A stretch of DNA of 64,000 nucleotides from Gammaproteobacteria bacterium UBA2679 (GCA_002354735.1 DEMD01000001.1:1-64000), one strand, 5' to 3'; positions 8,367 through 16,848 are shown, counted from the stretch's first letter. Notes: a model not told the origin generated them from the sequence alone. Translations and numbers: made by a program.

Positions 8367-8732
8367 TCAAATCCAGACGTCATTTTCCGCCGTCTTACCA
8401 CCAATCTCGTCGCCAGTATTTACAACGCCGCGTGGCTCAATAAGCAAAACCTTTGCTTCATGTTCCGCATAAGGCTTGTGCTCAATGCCTTTCGGAACAA
8501 CGTACATTTCACCCTCAGACAAATTCACAAACCCATCTTTGAAGTCAATTCTCAGGCTACCCGCAAGCACGATGAATGTCTCGTCCGTATCCGCGTGGTC
8601 ATGCCATACAAACTCCCCTTGAATTTTGACCACCTTGAACTGGTAGTCGTTCATCTCCGCGACAACCTTCGGTGACCAGTGCTCATCGAAGAGGCCGAGC
8701 TTGTTTTTGAAATTGATCGCCTGATAGTTCAT
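8367..8732 (-). CDS. Single-domain cupin protein
   Basis: A 121-residue cupin. Cupin motif 1 is [20 protein letters not shown] (two His and one Glu metal ligands) and motif 2 is [16 protein letters not shown] (third His). It therefore probably binds a divalent metal. Proteins of this size act as isomerases, dioxygenases or ligand-binding modules; nothing here indicates which. An AGGGG Shine-Dalgarno precedes the ATG. Upstream (8733-8857) there are 125 non-coding bases before the NIPSNAP stop, so it may have its own promoter. Confidence 0.9.
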   Translation of the reverse strand: MNYQAINFKNKLGLFDEHWSPKVVAEMNDYQFKVVKIQGEFVWHDHADTDETFIVLAGSLRIDFKDGFVNLSEGEMYVVPKGIEHKPYAEHEAKVLLIEPRGVVNTGDEIGGKTAENDVWI

Positions 8733-8857
8733 GTGAACCCCTGCTCGGTAACATTTAATAGCTGCATATACGGGAACTTTTACGCAGCGAAGTGGAGAAA
8801 AAGCCGAGCAATAAACGCCCCTTGGCCCGGAACGAAATCAATGCATCTGTCACAAGC

Positions 8858-9163
8858 TTACTCAAAGACTGGCCTCATAAAACTGCGTTCAGAGCTTATA
8901 ACACAGCGCGTTTTTTCGGCGTATTTGAAGGCAGCTTGGCAATCTGAGTCTTTGAACGAGGCCTCACGGTATTTTTCATAGGCTGCCAACGACTCGAACG
9001 TGAATAGCGCGATAGCTATATTGTTAGTACCCTCGGAGGGCAAGAAGTACCCATGATGCTGACCGCCGAATCTTTCGACCAAGGGTATCCACATTTTCGA
9101 GTAGCGTTCGAACTCGGCGATTTTGTAGGGGTCTATGATGTACTTTAGGTAGCAGGTAACCAC
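8858..9163 (-). CDS. NIPSNAP-family protein
   Basis: A 101-residue protein of the NIPSNAP / dimeric alpha-beta barrel type: YLKYIIDPYKIAEFERYSKMW, then GGQHHGYFLPSEGTNNIAIALF, and a tail ending SERSFMRPVFE. The start was set at the GTG at 9163 because GGAAGGGA lies just upstream and the usual family N-terminus (VTCYLKYIID) begins there; the longer ATG reading adds 21 unrelated residues. The function of these small bacterial NIPSNAP proteins is not known. It is a stand-alone gene, with 215 non-coding bases upstream in which no RNA or clear promoter was seen. Confidence 0.85.
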   Translation of the reverse strand: MVTCYLKYIIDPYKIAEFERYSKMWIPLVERFGGQHHGYFLPSEGTNNIAIALFTFESLAAYEKYREASFKDSDCQAAFKYAEKTRCVISSERSFMRPVFE

Positions 9164-9378
9164 TTGAAATCCCTTCCAGTTTGTCTTGTTACAGCTCGTT
9201 AGGCTGCAGGTCGATATGGCCGGCAACAGACTTCCACTTTTGCCGTACCTAGTCCCAGACTAAATAGCATTATTAACAAGCAGTCTCACACTTCTCCGTC
9301 TCTAGCTTAAGCGATCGGGTGATGATTTCTGCAAAAGCGATCTACTCGTGCAAATCAGGCAGTCATCCGCTGTATACC

Positions 9379-9606
9379 CTACAGCGCACGTTTCTCTGAC
9401 GGCACTCGATTAACGGGTTCAATGTCCTTCAAGCTGAAAAAGTCTGAGAGGCGATGGACGTGATAATCAGCCAGGGCAGCAGTCTGGTCAAGACTCTTTA
9501 TTGTTTTGGCTGCCGCAACTACAGAGCCTGCACCTGCGTTGCGCGCTGATTTCATCCCCGCAATCGAATCTTCAAAGATCAATCTTCCGGAAGCGCCGGT
9601 GCGCAG
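9379..9606 (-). pseudogene. C-terminal fragment of a HAD-superfamily phosphatase
   Basis: The minus frame from just after a TAG near 9612 to the stop at 9379 reads RLRTGASG then RLIFEDSIAGMKSARNAGAG. This is the last motif of beta-phosphoglucomutase-like HAD proteins (FEDS.AG..A...AG), followed by a short C-terminus. The N-terminal DxDGT nucleophile motif and the cap domain are absent. It is not a copy of the intact HAD gene at 10164-10835, whose matching motif reads AIEDTQHGLEAATKAG. The 230 bases upstream (9607-9832) gave no recognisable protein in any frame. Confidence 0.65.
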
Positions 9607-9832
9607 TCGCTACCAATGCTCATGGATGGGCCTGTGTTCAGTGTGTAGCGAAATCTGCATTGAAATTCACTTGTCGTGTACTGCCACCCATATGCTGATG
9701 GCCGAATCCACCACGAAAAAAATTTAAACCCCAAGCGATCCCTGTTCCCGCTTGGAGAGCGGACAGTGCAGATATACCTGTTGCTAACGACGCCGCACAT
9801 ATGTGCAAGACAAGCGATCCGGTTTCGCACCC

Positions 9833-10120
9833 TCAACCAGACTTGAACAGCCCATTGTTGAGGAAACGAATGACCTGCTCATAAAAGAACGCGCAGCCAC
9901 GGATGCTGACGCGCAATTCATCCACCAATAGACAATCCTGCAATTCTGGCTGGCGCCCGCCTTCGACTGAAACGGCACCATCGTTCGCTGTAGGCAACAG
10001 CCCAAGGCTGAGCCGGCTGCGAAGCCCGGACAACGAAGGGATCGGGCAAAAGCCAGTCGCGAGAGCGAATGGCCAGTTCGTTGCCCTGATTTCGTGGGCT
10101 CAGCATCACGTCTCTCGCCG
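9833..10120 (-). pseudogene. Diverged, deleted 3' copy of the lipase-like gene at 11422-12171
   Basis: The last ~65 codons read LSLGLLPTANDGAVSVEGG through VSIRGCAFFYEQVIRFLNN to FKSG-stop, matching the C-terminus of the intact lipase. An upstream piece in another frame, VMLSPRNQGNELAIRSRDW, matches residues 129-147 of it. The ~37 residues between these parts in the intact gene are missing. DNA identity to the intact gene is about 80% by eye. The N-terminal half, including the signal peptide and nucleophile Ser, is absent. It starts 43 bases beyond the HAD gene's stop. Confidence 0.8.
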
Positions 10121-10163
10121 CAAAGACATCCCACGCCAACCAGCCGCGTACTTATGTGGATAG

Positions 10164-10835
10164 TTACTTTTCCCTGCCGCGCAACAATTTACGCACATAT
10201 CCGATAGCTTCTGGCATGCCGCTGAAAACCGCAACCGCCAAATCGAAGTCGTGATGTTTAGACATTTCAGTAGGCAGCGCCACACAGTTGACACCAGCCT
10301 TTGTGGCAGCCTCAAGCCCATGCTGAGTATCTTCTATTGCCAGGCACTCAGCAGCGGTTACTCCAAGCCGTTGAAGTGCTAATAGATAACAGTCAGGAGC
10401 CGGCTTGCTGGCGAGGACGTCATCTCCGGAAACGACCGCAGAAAAGTAGCGATCAAAATTGTTCGCCCGTAATGTTTTTTGAACACCGTTTGCGCTAGCG
10501 CCAGTCACCACAGCAAGCTTCAATCCCGCAGAGTAAAAAGAACTGATGGCATCTTTTACTCCAGGCATCAGAGGAAACGCATGCTGTTCGAGATACTCCC
10601 GAGTTGCTGCATTTTTCAGCTCCGCAAGCTCTTCAGGCGAACGATTAATACCGAATCTTTGCACCAGATCTATAGCGTTGGCGGGTGTCGGTATACCAGC
10701 GTAGCGCGCCTTGTACTGCTGCTCCGTTAACGTGAAACCGTAGCGTTGAAGAATGATCGACCATATTCCAAAGTGGATGGGCTCGGAGTTGACCAAGGTG
10801 CCGTCGTGATCAAACAGTATTGCGCGTAGTTGCAT
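10164..10835 (-). CDS. HAD-superfamily hydrolase (beta-phosphoglucomutase-like phosphatase)
   Basis: About 223 residues. The nucleophile motif is ILFDHDGTLVNSEP, motif II is AVVTGAS, motif III Lys is in SKPAPDCYLLAL, and motif IV is CLAIEDTQHGLEAATKAG. The helical cap between residues ~15 and ~80 makes it a subfamily I HAD, typical of phosphoglycolate phosphatases and sugar-phosphate phosphatases/mutases. The substrate is not determinable. An in-frame GTG at 10853 is an alternative start; neither has a strong Shine-Dalgarno. It lies 19-37 bp downstream of a GNAT gene and is probably in one unit with it and the lipase. Confidence 0.9.
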   Translation of the reverse strand: MQLRAILFDHDGTLVNSEPIHFGIWSIILQRYGFTLTEQQYKARYAGIPTPANAIDLVQRFGINRSPEELAELKNAATREYLEQHAFPLMPGVKDAISSFYSAGLKLAVVTGASANGVQKTLRANNFDRYFSAVVSGDDVLASKPAPDCYLLALQRLGVTAAECLAIEDTQHGLEAATKAGVNCVALPTEMSKHHDFDLAVAVFSGMPEAIGYVRKLLRGREK

Positions 10836-10872
10836 ATGAATTCCGGAGGACACAGCTCTCGAAAAATAACGC

Positions 10873-11403
10873 TTATATTAGCGGCTTATACTTAACGAGA
10901 CCTTTGTGATGATCAGAAGGGGTAACAGCAAGTATTTGCCGCTGCCTGCTTTGGTTAGGCAGATTTTCGCATGTGGACGACAGTCGTTTTACCCATAGTC
11001 TTGCGTCAATTTCTCGGTAGCCCCGATTCTTATACATCTTGAGGTTTCGCTCACTCTTTTCTCCGGTGAATAAAGTAAATTCCCTGACTGCGGTGAACCT
11101 GCTCTCTAAATGTCTCAGGATGCAGCTACCAATGCCTCTGCCTCTCAATTCTGGTTCTACCGCCATTTTGCTTATGAAACACTGCCCGTCAGCCAGCTTC
11201 GCTCTTCCGGAACCTACGATCCTTCCATCTTGAATTACTTTCGTAAAGTAATTTTCAGTAAAAGCCAAGCCCATATCGTACGCTGTCTCACTGAGTGGCG
11301 GGATAGACCAATCATCATGTAAAGCTGCCTCAGACTGATAGGCTCGATATTGGAGTTCAATGAGATCAGGTACGTCGCTTAGGTTTGCTTCTTCTATGAC
11401 CAC
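10873..11403 (-). CDS. GNAT-family N-acetyltransferase
   Basis: A 176-residue acetyltransferase starting VIEEANLSDVPDLIELQYRA. Motif A is SKMAVEPELRGRGIGSCIL (about residues 73-91), followed by FTLFTGEKSERNLKMYKNRG and YREIDARLWVKRL, the usual end of the domain. About 30 further residues (from SSTCENLP) have no match to the fold and may be a read-through extension. It lies 18 bp downstream of the lipase gene and just ahead of the HAD gene. The acceptor is unknown. Confidence 0.88.
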   Translation of the reverse strand: MVIEEANLSDVPDLIELQYRAYQSEAALHDDWSIPPLSETAYDMGLAFTENYFTKVIQDGRIVGSGRAKLADGQCFISKMAVEPELRGRGIGSCILRHLESRFTAVREFTLFTGEKSERNLKMYKNRGYREIDARLWVKRLSSTCENLPNQSRQRQILAVTPSDHHKGLVKYKPLI

Positions 11404-11421
11404 TACACCTCCCTCTCAGCA

Positions 11422-12171
11422 TCAACCAGACTTGAACTGTCCTTCGTTGAGAAAGTGAATCACCTGCTCATGAACGAGTGCACTGCCACGGATGCTGACG
11501 TGCGATTGATCCACCAGCAGAAAATCCTGCATTTCCGGCAGGCGCATACTTTCGACTGAAACAGTGCCGTCGTTCGGCGTTGGCAGCAGCCCAAGGCTGA
11601 GCCAGCCGCGGGCCCTCTGACCACCGATGATACCGGTAGGCGAGCGCAGGGGCTGTAATTGCCCGAGTATGCCCAGCTCATCCATCGATAACTGCCGCGC
11701 GGCCCGACCAACGAAGAGATCGAACAAGGGCCAGTCGCGGAAGTGGACGGCCAGTTCATTCCCCTGATTAGGCGGGCTCAGCATGACGACTCGCGCTTCC
11801 GGGTGAAGCGCTACCGTCTGCAGATACCAGCGCACGACGATGCCGCCCATCGAGTGCGACACCAGATGCGTAGGGCCCTCGACGGCTTCGTCACATTGTT
11901 CGACAGCCGGCGCCAGATACTGCTCCGCGAGCTCAGGAATGGACATGCTGGTCGATGGATAGTCCAGGTTCACCACCGTATAACCCTGCGCGAGCAATGC
12001 ATCTTCCAGCGGCCACATTGCCAGGTTATTCCGCCACAGACCGTGCAGCAGCACCACGCACTCATCGCGTGCTGTAGCTGCTGCCTCTGGATGCTTCAGC
12101 GTCGTTGAGCAGCCGCCCAGGACGGTAAGTAACAGTCCTGCGAGTAGCCCGGCGATATGGCGGTTCGGCAC
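11422..12171 (-). CDS. Lipoprotein lipase-like alpha/beta hydrolase
   Basis: A 249-residue protein with a lipoprotein signal peptide (hydrophobic LLAGLLLTVLGG before Cys21). The alpha/beta-hydrolase elements are VVLLHGLWRN, nucleophile Ser107 in SHSMGG, Asp201 in PNDGTVSV and His224 in DQSHVSI. The layout matches bacterial lipase-like lipoproteins of the PGAP1/palmitoyl-esterase type. It starts five bases after the thiolase stop, so the two are probably co-transcribed, followed by the GNAT and HAD genes. A degenerate copy of its 3' half lies at 9833-10120. Confidence 0.9.
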   Translation of the reverse strand: MPNRHIAGLLAGLLLTVLGGCSTTLKHPEAAATARDECVVLLHGLWRNNLAMWPLEDALLAQGYTVVNLDYPSTSMSIPELAEQYLAPAVEQCDEAVEGPTHLVSHSMGGIVVRWYLQTVALHPEARVVMLSPPNQGNELAVHFRDWPLFDLFVGRAARQLSMDELGILGQLQPLRSPTGIIGGQRARGWLSLGLLPTPNDGTVSVESMRLPEMQDFLLVDQSHVSIRGSALVHEQVIHFLNEGQFKSG

Positions 12172-12176
12172 CTAGA

Positions 12177-13457
12177 CTAGCCTTCCAGAATCGCCACAAC
12201 ACCCTGCCCGCCAGCCGCACAGATCGAGATCAACCCTCGCCCCTTACCCTTCTCGCTCAACAGCTTCGCCAGCACGCCGAGAATGCGCCCGCCAGTCGCT
12301 GCAAACGGATGACCCGCAGCCAGTGAGCTGCCATGCACGTTGATCTTAGCGCGATCGATCTTGCCCAGCGGCTTATCCAGACCAAGTCGCTCCTTGCAGA
12401 ACTTTGGATCTTCCCAGGCCTTGAGGGTACAGAGCACCTGTGCGGCGAAGGCTTCGTGGATTTCGTAGTAGTCGAAGTCCTGCAGCTTCATGTTGTTGCG
12501 TTCGAGCAGGCGGGGCACCGCGTAGCAGGGGGCCATCAGCAGGCCCTCTTTCTTCTCGACAAAATCCACCGCGGCGACTTCGCCATCCACCAGGTAGCCC
12601 AGCACCGGAAGACCACGTTCCCGCGCCCAGCTCTCAGTACCTAGCAACACGACTGAGGCGCCGTCTGTGAGTGGTGTCGAGTTACCGGCGGTCAGCGTGC
12701 CGTTCTCGCGGTCGAAGGCTGGCTTAAGCTTGGCGAGCTGCTCCACGGTGGAGTCTTCACGCATGTTGTTGTCGCGCTTGAGACCCTTGTACGGCGTCAT
12801 GAGATCATCGAAGAACTCCTGCTCGTAGGCCGCGGCCATCAGCTGATGACTTCTGGCCGCCCACTCGTCCTGCGCTTCTCGCGGGATGTTCCATTCCTTC
12901 GCCATCAACTCGCAGTGTTCACCCATGGACAGGCCGGTGCGCGGTTCGGCGTTCTTCGGTACAGCCGGTACGAGGTGGCCCGGACGGATCTTGCCGAGTG
13001 CTTTCATGCGCTCACCAAAGCTCCGCGCCCGGTTGAGCTCATGCAGGATGCCACGCAGCTTTTCACTGACTTCGATTGGCGCGTCGGAAGCCGAATCGAC
13101 ACCGCCCGCAATACCGCATTCGATTTGTCCGAGGGCGATCTTGTTCGCGACCAACAGGGCTGTTTCCAAGCCGGTGCCGCAAGCCTGCTGCACGTCATAG
13201 GCAGGCGTTTCTGGCGCGAGCTTGCTACTAAGTACGACTTCGCGAGTCAGGTTCATATCGCTGGACAGCTTGAGCACGGCACCCGCGGCGACCTCACCTA
13301 GTCGTAGGCCCTGCAATTTGTACCGGTCCACCAGGCCATTCAGCGCGGCGAGTAACATGTCGTGGTTGCTCGCCAGCGAGTAGTTCTTGTTCGAACGCGA
13401 GAATGGAATGCGGTTGGCGCCGATGATGGCGACGCGTCTGGTCTGTTTCATGTTCAC
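12177..13457 (-). CDS. Thiolase, FadI-like acetyl-CoA C-acyltransferase
   Basis: A 426-residue thiolase, which cleaves 3-ketoacyl-CoA with CoA or condenses two acyl-CoAs. The active residues are visible: Cys93 in DVQQACGTGLE, His334 in YEIHEAFAAQ, His383 in LAAGHPFAATGGR and Cys413 in SICAAGGQG. The IHEAFAAQ form (rather than VNEAFA) and the length fit the FadI branch of fatty-acid beta-oxidation. There is no adjacent FadJ partner, so its exact acyl-chain role is open. The lipoprotein lipase gene follows five bases downstream, suggesting a link between ester hydrolysis and acyl degradation. Confidence 0.93.
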   Translation of the reverse strand: MNMKQTRRVAIIGANRIPFSRSNKNYSLASNHDMLLAALNGLVDRYKLQGLRLGEVAAGAVLKLSSDMNLTREVVLSSKLAPETPAYDVQQACGTGLETALLVANKIALGQIECGIAGGVDSASDAPIEVSEKLRGILHELNRARSFGERMKALGKIRPGHLVPAVPKNAEPRTGLSMGEHCELMAKEWNIPREAQDEWAARSHQLMAAAYEQEFFDDLMTPYKGLKRDNNMREDSTVEQLAKLKPAFDRENGTLTAGNSTPLTDGASVVLLGTESWARERGLPVLGYLVDGEVAAVDFVEKKEGLLMAPCYAVPRLLERNNMKLQDFDYYEIHEAFAAQVLCTLKAWEDPKFCKERLGLDKPLGKIDRAKINVHGSSLAAGHPFAATGGRILGVLAKLLSEKGKGRGLISICAAGGQGVVAILEG

Positions 13458-13513
13458 TAGTCCCTATGCCTTTGCTGAATAGATTTCGAACCACTCATAC
13501 AAGCGTTATCTAC

Positions 13514-14458
13514 CTAAGAGGCGTCTGGCTTGCCAGCCTTCGACAGGCTGTCATGCACAATGCCGATCCAGGTTTTTTCATTGATAAAGCCCTTACCCCA
13601 CTTATCCCACTGCTGGCTCAGACCTTTTTCCTGAATGGTCTCGAGTGAAAGTCCTTTCTTCATCATGATCTCGACTTCGTCCGCCGTCGCGCTGAGCATG
13701 TTGCGGAAATCGATGAGTGCCTGCTTGTCAGAGACCTCACCATGACCCGGCACAACGACGGCCTTGTCATCGATGCGGTCGAGCACGCTGGTGATGTTCT
13801 CCGCCATGTTCCGAACGTTGCCGCCACTGGCGACATCGACGAATGGGAACATACCGGCGAAGAAATGATCGCCCATGTGCACGATGTTGGCGCTTTCGAA
13901 GAAGATGATGCTGTCGCCGTCAGTATGACCTTTCGGCAAATGCAGCGCATTGACGGTTTCGGCATTGAAACGCAGGGTGACACCGTGGTCGAAGGTGATA
14001 TCCGGCAGTGCGTCTTTAGGGTAAGGCTCAGAAACCATATTGAACAGCTTGACCTCCTGGCGACTACTCAAGCGCTTGTGCACATTGTCGTGCGCGATGA
14101 TTTCAGCCTCTCCAAGAGCCTGATTGCCGCCGGTGTGATCGCCGTGCCAGTGCGTGTTGAAGACATACTTCAGCTTGCCGTCGTAGCCCTTGAGGGCAGT
14201 TTCGAGGGCTGGAGACATCTCGGTGTAGTCGTTATCTATGAGCAGCAGGCCATCTTCACCGTGCGACAGCAGCACGTTGCCGCCCTTGCCCTGCAGCAAC
14301 ACAAAGCCTGGCTTGAGCTCACTACTGGTGAATGCTGTCTTGTCCTGGTGATGACTATCATCAGCCACGGCCACGCCGGCGAAACCGACAAAAGTGGCGG
14401 CCGTGCAGACGCTCTTGAATGCATACTGTACATGATGTTGATTGCGTTGCTTGTTCAT
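13514..14458 (-). CDS. Exported metallo-beta-lactamase-fold hydrolase
   Basis: A 314-residue MBL-fold protein with an N-terminal signal segment (FKSVCTAATFVGFAGVAVADD) and a likely cleavage after AVA. The dinuclear zinc ligands are all there: His103, His105, Asp107 and His108 in NTHWHGDHTGG, His178 in LPKGHTDGD, Asp197 in HMGDHFF and His239 in VPGHGEV. The protein is more like the MBL-fold hydrolases of the SoxH/quinoprotein-relay type than true antibiotic-degrading enzymes, but the substrate is unknown. It lies 56 bp upstream of the thiolase gene on the same strand. Confidence 0.9.
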   Translation of the reverse strand: MNKQRNQHHVQYAFKSVCTAATFVGFAGVAVADDSHHQDKTAFTSSELKPGFVLLQGKGGNVLLSHGEDGLLLIDNDYTEMSPALETALKGYDGKLKYVFNTHWHGDHTGGNQALGEAEIIAHDNVHKRLSSRQEVKLFNMVSEPYPKDALPDITFDHGVTLRFNAETVNALHLPKGHTDGDSIIFFESANIVHMGDHFFAGMFPFVDVASGGNVRNMAENITSVLDRIDDKAVVVPGHGEVSDKQALIDFRNMLSATADEVEIMMKKGLSLETIQEKGLSQQWDKWGKGFINEKTWIGIVHDSLSKAGKPDAS

Positions 14459-14626
14459 GCTGTACCTGTATTGGACTCGTCCCTGGGAGCGTCCAAATAA
14501 AACAGGAAGCGCGGCGCTTTACAAGCGGGTTCTGAACCGCTCACTTCGCCCGTTACGCGATGGCAGACTGGTCAAGAAAGGCGTGAATGGCTGTAACACC
14601 GTCCGTTGAATACGACGCGCTGAAAT

Positions 14627-15532
14627 CTAAACAGCCGGTGCTTCTCCCTCTATCTCCTCTTCCTCAGGCCGTCGATCCTCAAGCTTTACCGGCAGATAAT
14701 TACGATTCCCGAACACCTCATGAAGAATCGCCTGCTCAATATGGCTGCGCTGGGTCACCTTTGATGGAAAGCGGACCACCAGATGAATTTCTGCCGCAAC
14801 GGGTGCGTGGATGGTCACCCTTGGTTCGACGGATGGCACATCGAGACCACGCCGATCGCTCAGTTTTTTCATATAACGGCGGGCGTCTTCGAGGAAGGGC
14901 TCACAGTGACGTTTGGTTGCCTTCAAAAATGCCGCCTTAGCCGCCATCCAGTCGTCTTCGCGCTTGAAAGGGACAGTCAGCGCATGTAGCACATAATCGT
15001 CGGTATAGCTTTCATTGATCACAGCTTCAGAGACGAACATCGCATTAGGAATGACCGTCATTCGCCCGGTGCGCTGATGCGCCATCTTGCCTGGCCCCAC
15101 CTCCATGAGCGTGGTGGCCAGAAGATTCTGGTCGATCACATCGCCGCGAAAATCCTTCACCTGTATGCGATCGCCGATATCGAAGGAGCGTGAGCCAGTC
15201 TTCAGCAGCGAACCGGTCACACAGAGAATCAGCTCCTTGGTGGCCACGACAAATGCTACCGCAATCGCGACGATCGACAGCGCCAGTGTTCTGAGCTCCT
15301 CGCCCCAGATCATTACCAACCCGAGCACAAGCAGCAGAATGAGGCCGTTGCGCGATTGCACCAGCCATTTTCGACGCAAGTCTATCGACGGGACGCTGCG
15401 ACGAATGAATTTCGTAAACAGCGCTCGAAGCACGAGCACCGCGATAATCAGTATCAGGGTACTGCCAATGAGGCTGAACACCGGCCCTGACCAAGAGAAG
15501 CCTTCAGTGGTGATGCCTACCTGCTCCAACAT
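14627..15532 (-). CDS. MscS-family mechanosensitive channel
   Basis: A 301-residue small-conductance mechanosensitive channel. Three hydrophobic helices occupy residues ~18-38, ~62-80 and ~83-107, the last being the pore-lining helix (LSIVAIAVAFVVATKELI). The beta domain follows with SFDIGDRIQVKDFRGDVIDQ and TVIPNAMF, both typical of the family, and a C-terminal alpha/beta part ending in an acidic tail (RRPEEEEIEGEAPAV). It would release solutes on hypo-osmotic shock. The pore helix has fewer Gly/Ala repeats than E. coli MscS, so gating may differ. Confidence 0.9.
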   Translation of the reverse strand: MLEQVGITTEGFSWSGPVFSLIGSTLILIIAVLVLRALFTKFIRRSVPSIDLRRKWLVQSRNGLILLLVLGLVMIWGEELRTLALSIVAIAVAFVVATKELILCVTGSLLKTGSRSFDIGDRIQVKDFRGDVIDQNLLATTLMEVGPGKMAHQRTGRMTVIPNAMFVSEAVINESYTDDYVLHALTVPFKREDDWMAAKAAFLKATKRHCEPFLEDARRYMKKLSDRRGLDVPSVEPRVTIHAPVAAEIHLVVRFPSKVTQRSHIEQAILHEVFGNRNYLPVKLEDRRPEEEEIEGEAPAV

Positions 15533-15639
15533 CTAATGTTCTCCAATTTTGAGGTGCCGTCTGCATAAAGGTGGCGTCACAGGACCGAAGATAGACCTCA
15601 ATAGTCGTGTCGTCGAGGTAGGAGGCCACCCACTGAGCA

Positions 15640-16254
15640 TTAGCTCGCGCGACCCCAGTAGTTGTAAGCGGCAACTTTCGGCATAGCTGGCAGATAGCCT
15701 TCGTCCATGCCGCTGATCTTGAAACCGCCCTCCTGCAAGAGCCGGGGGATTTCACGGTTGAGATGACAGCCACCCGCGAGCTTGCCCCACATCGGGTTGA
15801 TTCGCGACTGCCAGCGCGCCACCGCTGCATCCGGCGCCTTGCCGTGTTCGCTGAACAGTAACTGGCCGCCAGGCTTGAGCACTCGGCGCATCTGCTTCAA
15901 CGCCTTGAGCCAATCCGGAATCGTGCAAAGCGTGTAAGTGAGTACAATGCTGTCCACACTCTTCGACTCAAGCGGAATCTCCTCGCCGGGCAGATCCAGC
16001 CACTCCAGCTCAAAAGGCGCTGCCGCCACTCGCGCTGCCGCCTTCTTCCGCATACCTTCCGAGGGCTCCAGGCCCCAGACTTTGGTGACTCTAGTCGGAT
16101 CGTAGTAAGCGAGGTTGAGGCCCGAGCCCATGCCGATTTCCAACACCTGTCCGCTAGCCTGGGGGACGATTAACTCACGCTGATACTGTACCGGCTTGGT
16201 GCCACAGGCGATGTGGATGAGATGGGGCAGAATTCTGTCTTCATAAAAGCTCAT
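15640..16254 (-). CDS. Class I SAM-dependent methyltransferase
   Basis: A 204-residue methyltransferase. SAM motif I is QVLEIGMGSGLNLAYYD (about residues 36-52), the acidic residue ending strand 2 is in VWGLEPSEGM, motif II lies in SIVLTYTLCTIPD, and motif III is RVLKPGGQLLFSEHG. The N-terminus FYEDRILPHLIHIACG and the tail resemble UbiE-like and phosphatidylethanolamine/small-molecule methyltransferases. The acceptor is unknown. It begins 18 bp after the zeta-toxin gene and could be co-transcribed with the toxin-antitoxin pair. Confidence 0.9.
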   Translation of the reverse strand: MSFYEDRILPHLIHIACGTKPVQYQRELIVPQASGQVLEIGMGSGLNLAYYDPTRVTKVWGLEPSEGMRKKAAARVAAAPFELEWLDLPGEEIPLESKSVDSIVLTYTLCTIPDWLKALKQMRRVLKPGGQLLFSEHGKAPDAAVARWQSRINPMWGKLAGGCHLNREIPRLLQEGGFKISGMDEGYLPAMPKVAAYNYWGRAS

Positions 16255-16272
16255 GGCGGCGTCCCTGCGTGC

Positions 16273-16848
16273 TTAGGTCTGCAGCATAGTCTGCGCCCAT
16301 GCCGGCAATGGCTCAACCTTTGGCTCGACTTTCCCCGCGTTGACCCGGGCAACGACCTGGAAGGGATTATCGGCTGAACTGTTATCGAGCAGGTAGGCGC
16401 TATCGACAATCTGCAGCGCAGTCTGCATCAATTGCAGCACGCGTGGTATGCGACTGAGCACCTTGTCGTCTGGCACATGATGCCCACCAGTGCTGACACG
16501 GCCGGCAACCCGCGCAAGGTTCAGATTATCGTCAGAGAGATGAATATAAACGAGGGTGATTTTATAGCCGAGCGACTTGGCCTTGGCGATGAAGTCGATT
16601 TTCGAGCCATGAGAGAAAACGCTCTCAAAACAGAAACTGCGGCGTTCTTCGAGCAGCTTGTCACGCATCTTACCAGCGAGCTTGGCGGCACTGTAAGACG
16701 CTTCCGGACCGAGCCCCTTGAACATCGCCCGCTGGATAAGATCGGCGTTGACGAACGCAATGCCGTGCTGCTTCAGACGGGTCTCGAAGAATGTCGATTT
16801 GCCTGCACCGTTGCCACCCGCCAGCACCCACAGATGGGGACGGCTCAC
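16273..16848 (-). CDS. Zeta-toxin-family kinase (toxin of a toxin-antitoxin pair)
   Basis: A 191-residue P-loop kinase of the zeta-toxin family. Walker A is AGGNGAGKST (residues 10-19, Lys17), followed by FVNADLIQRA with the substrate-binding Asp, SFCFESVFSHGSKI, and RVSTGGHHVPDDKVLSRIPR with the catalytic Arg region. Zeta toxins phosphorylate UDP-N-acetylglucosamine and block wall synthesis; others of this small chromosomal branch are untested. Its ATG overlaps the antitoxin stop by four bases, so the two are translationally coupled. Confidence 0.88.
   Translation of the reverse strand: MSRPHLWVLAGGNGAGKSTFFETRLKQHGIAFVNADLIQRAMFKGLGPEASYSAAKLAGKMRDKLLEERRSFCFESVFSHGSKIDFIAKAKSLGYKITLVYIHLSDDNLNLARVAGRVSTGGHHVPDDKVLSRIPRVLQLMQTALQIVDSAYLLDNSSADNPFQVVARVNAGKVEPKVEPLPAWAQTMLQT

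Noticed and set aside
8330..9210. attC-like integron recombination sites next to small genes
   Set aside because: Short core-like strings (GCTAGGC, GTTAGGC) occur, but partner core boxes and the long imperfect inverted repeat are missing, so no attC feature was called.
9579..9836. Possible 85-codon gene on the minus strand between two fragments
   Set aside because: No recognisable motif, and it overlaps the HAD fragment in another frame; left as unassigned sequence.
13514..14458. Antibiotic-degrading beta-lactamase
   Set aside because: The MBL fold and zinc ligands are shared with many other exported hydrolases; nothing specific to lactamases was seen.
13742..14500. 252-codon plus-strand open frame
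   Set aside because: Antisense to the MBL-fold gene, which has all zinc ligands.
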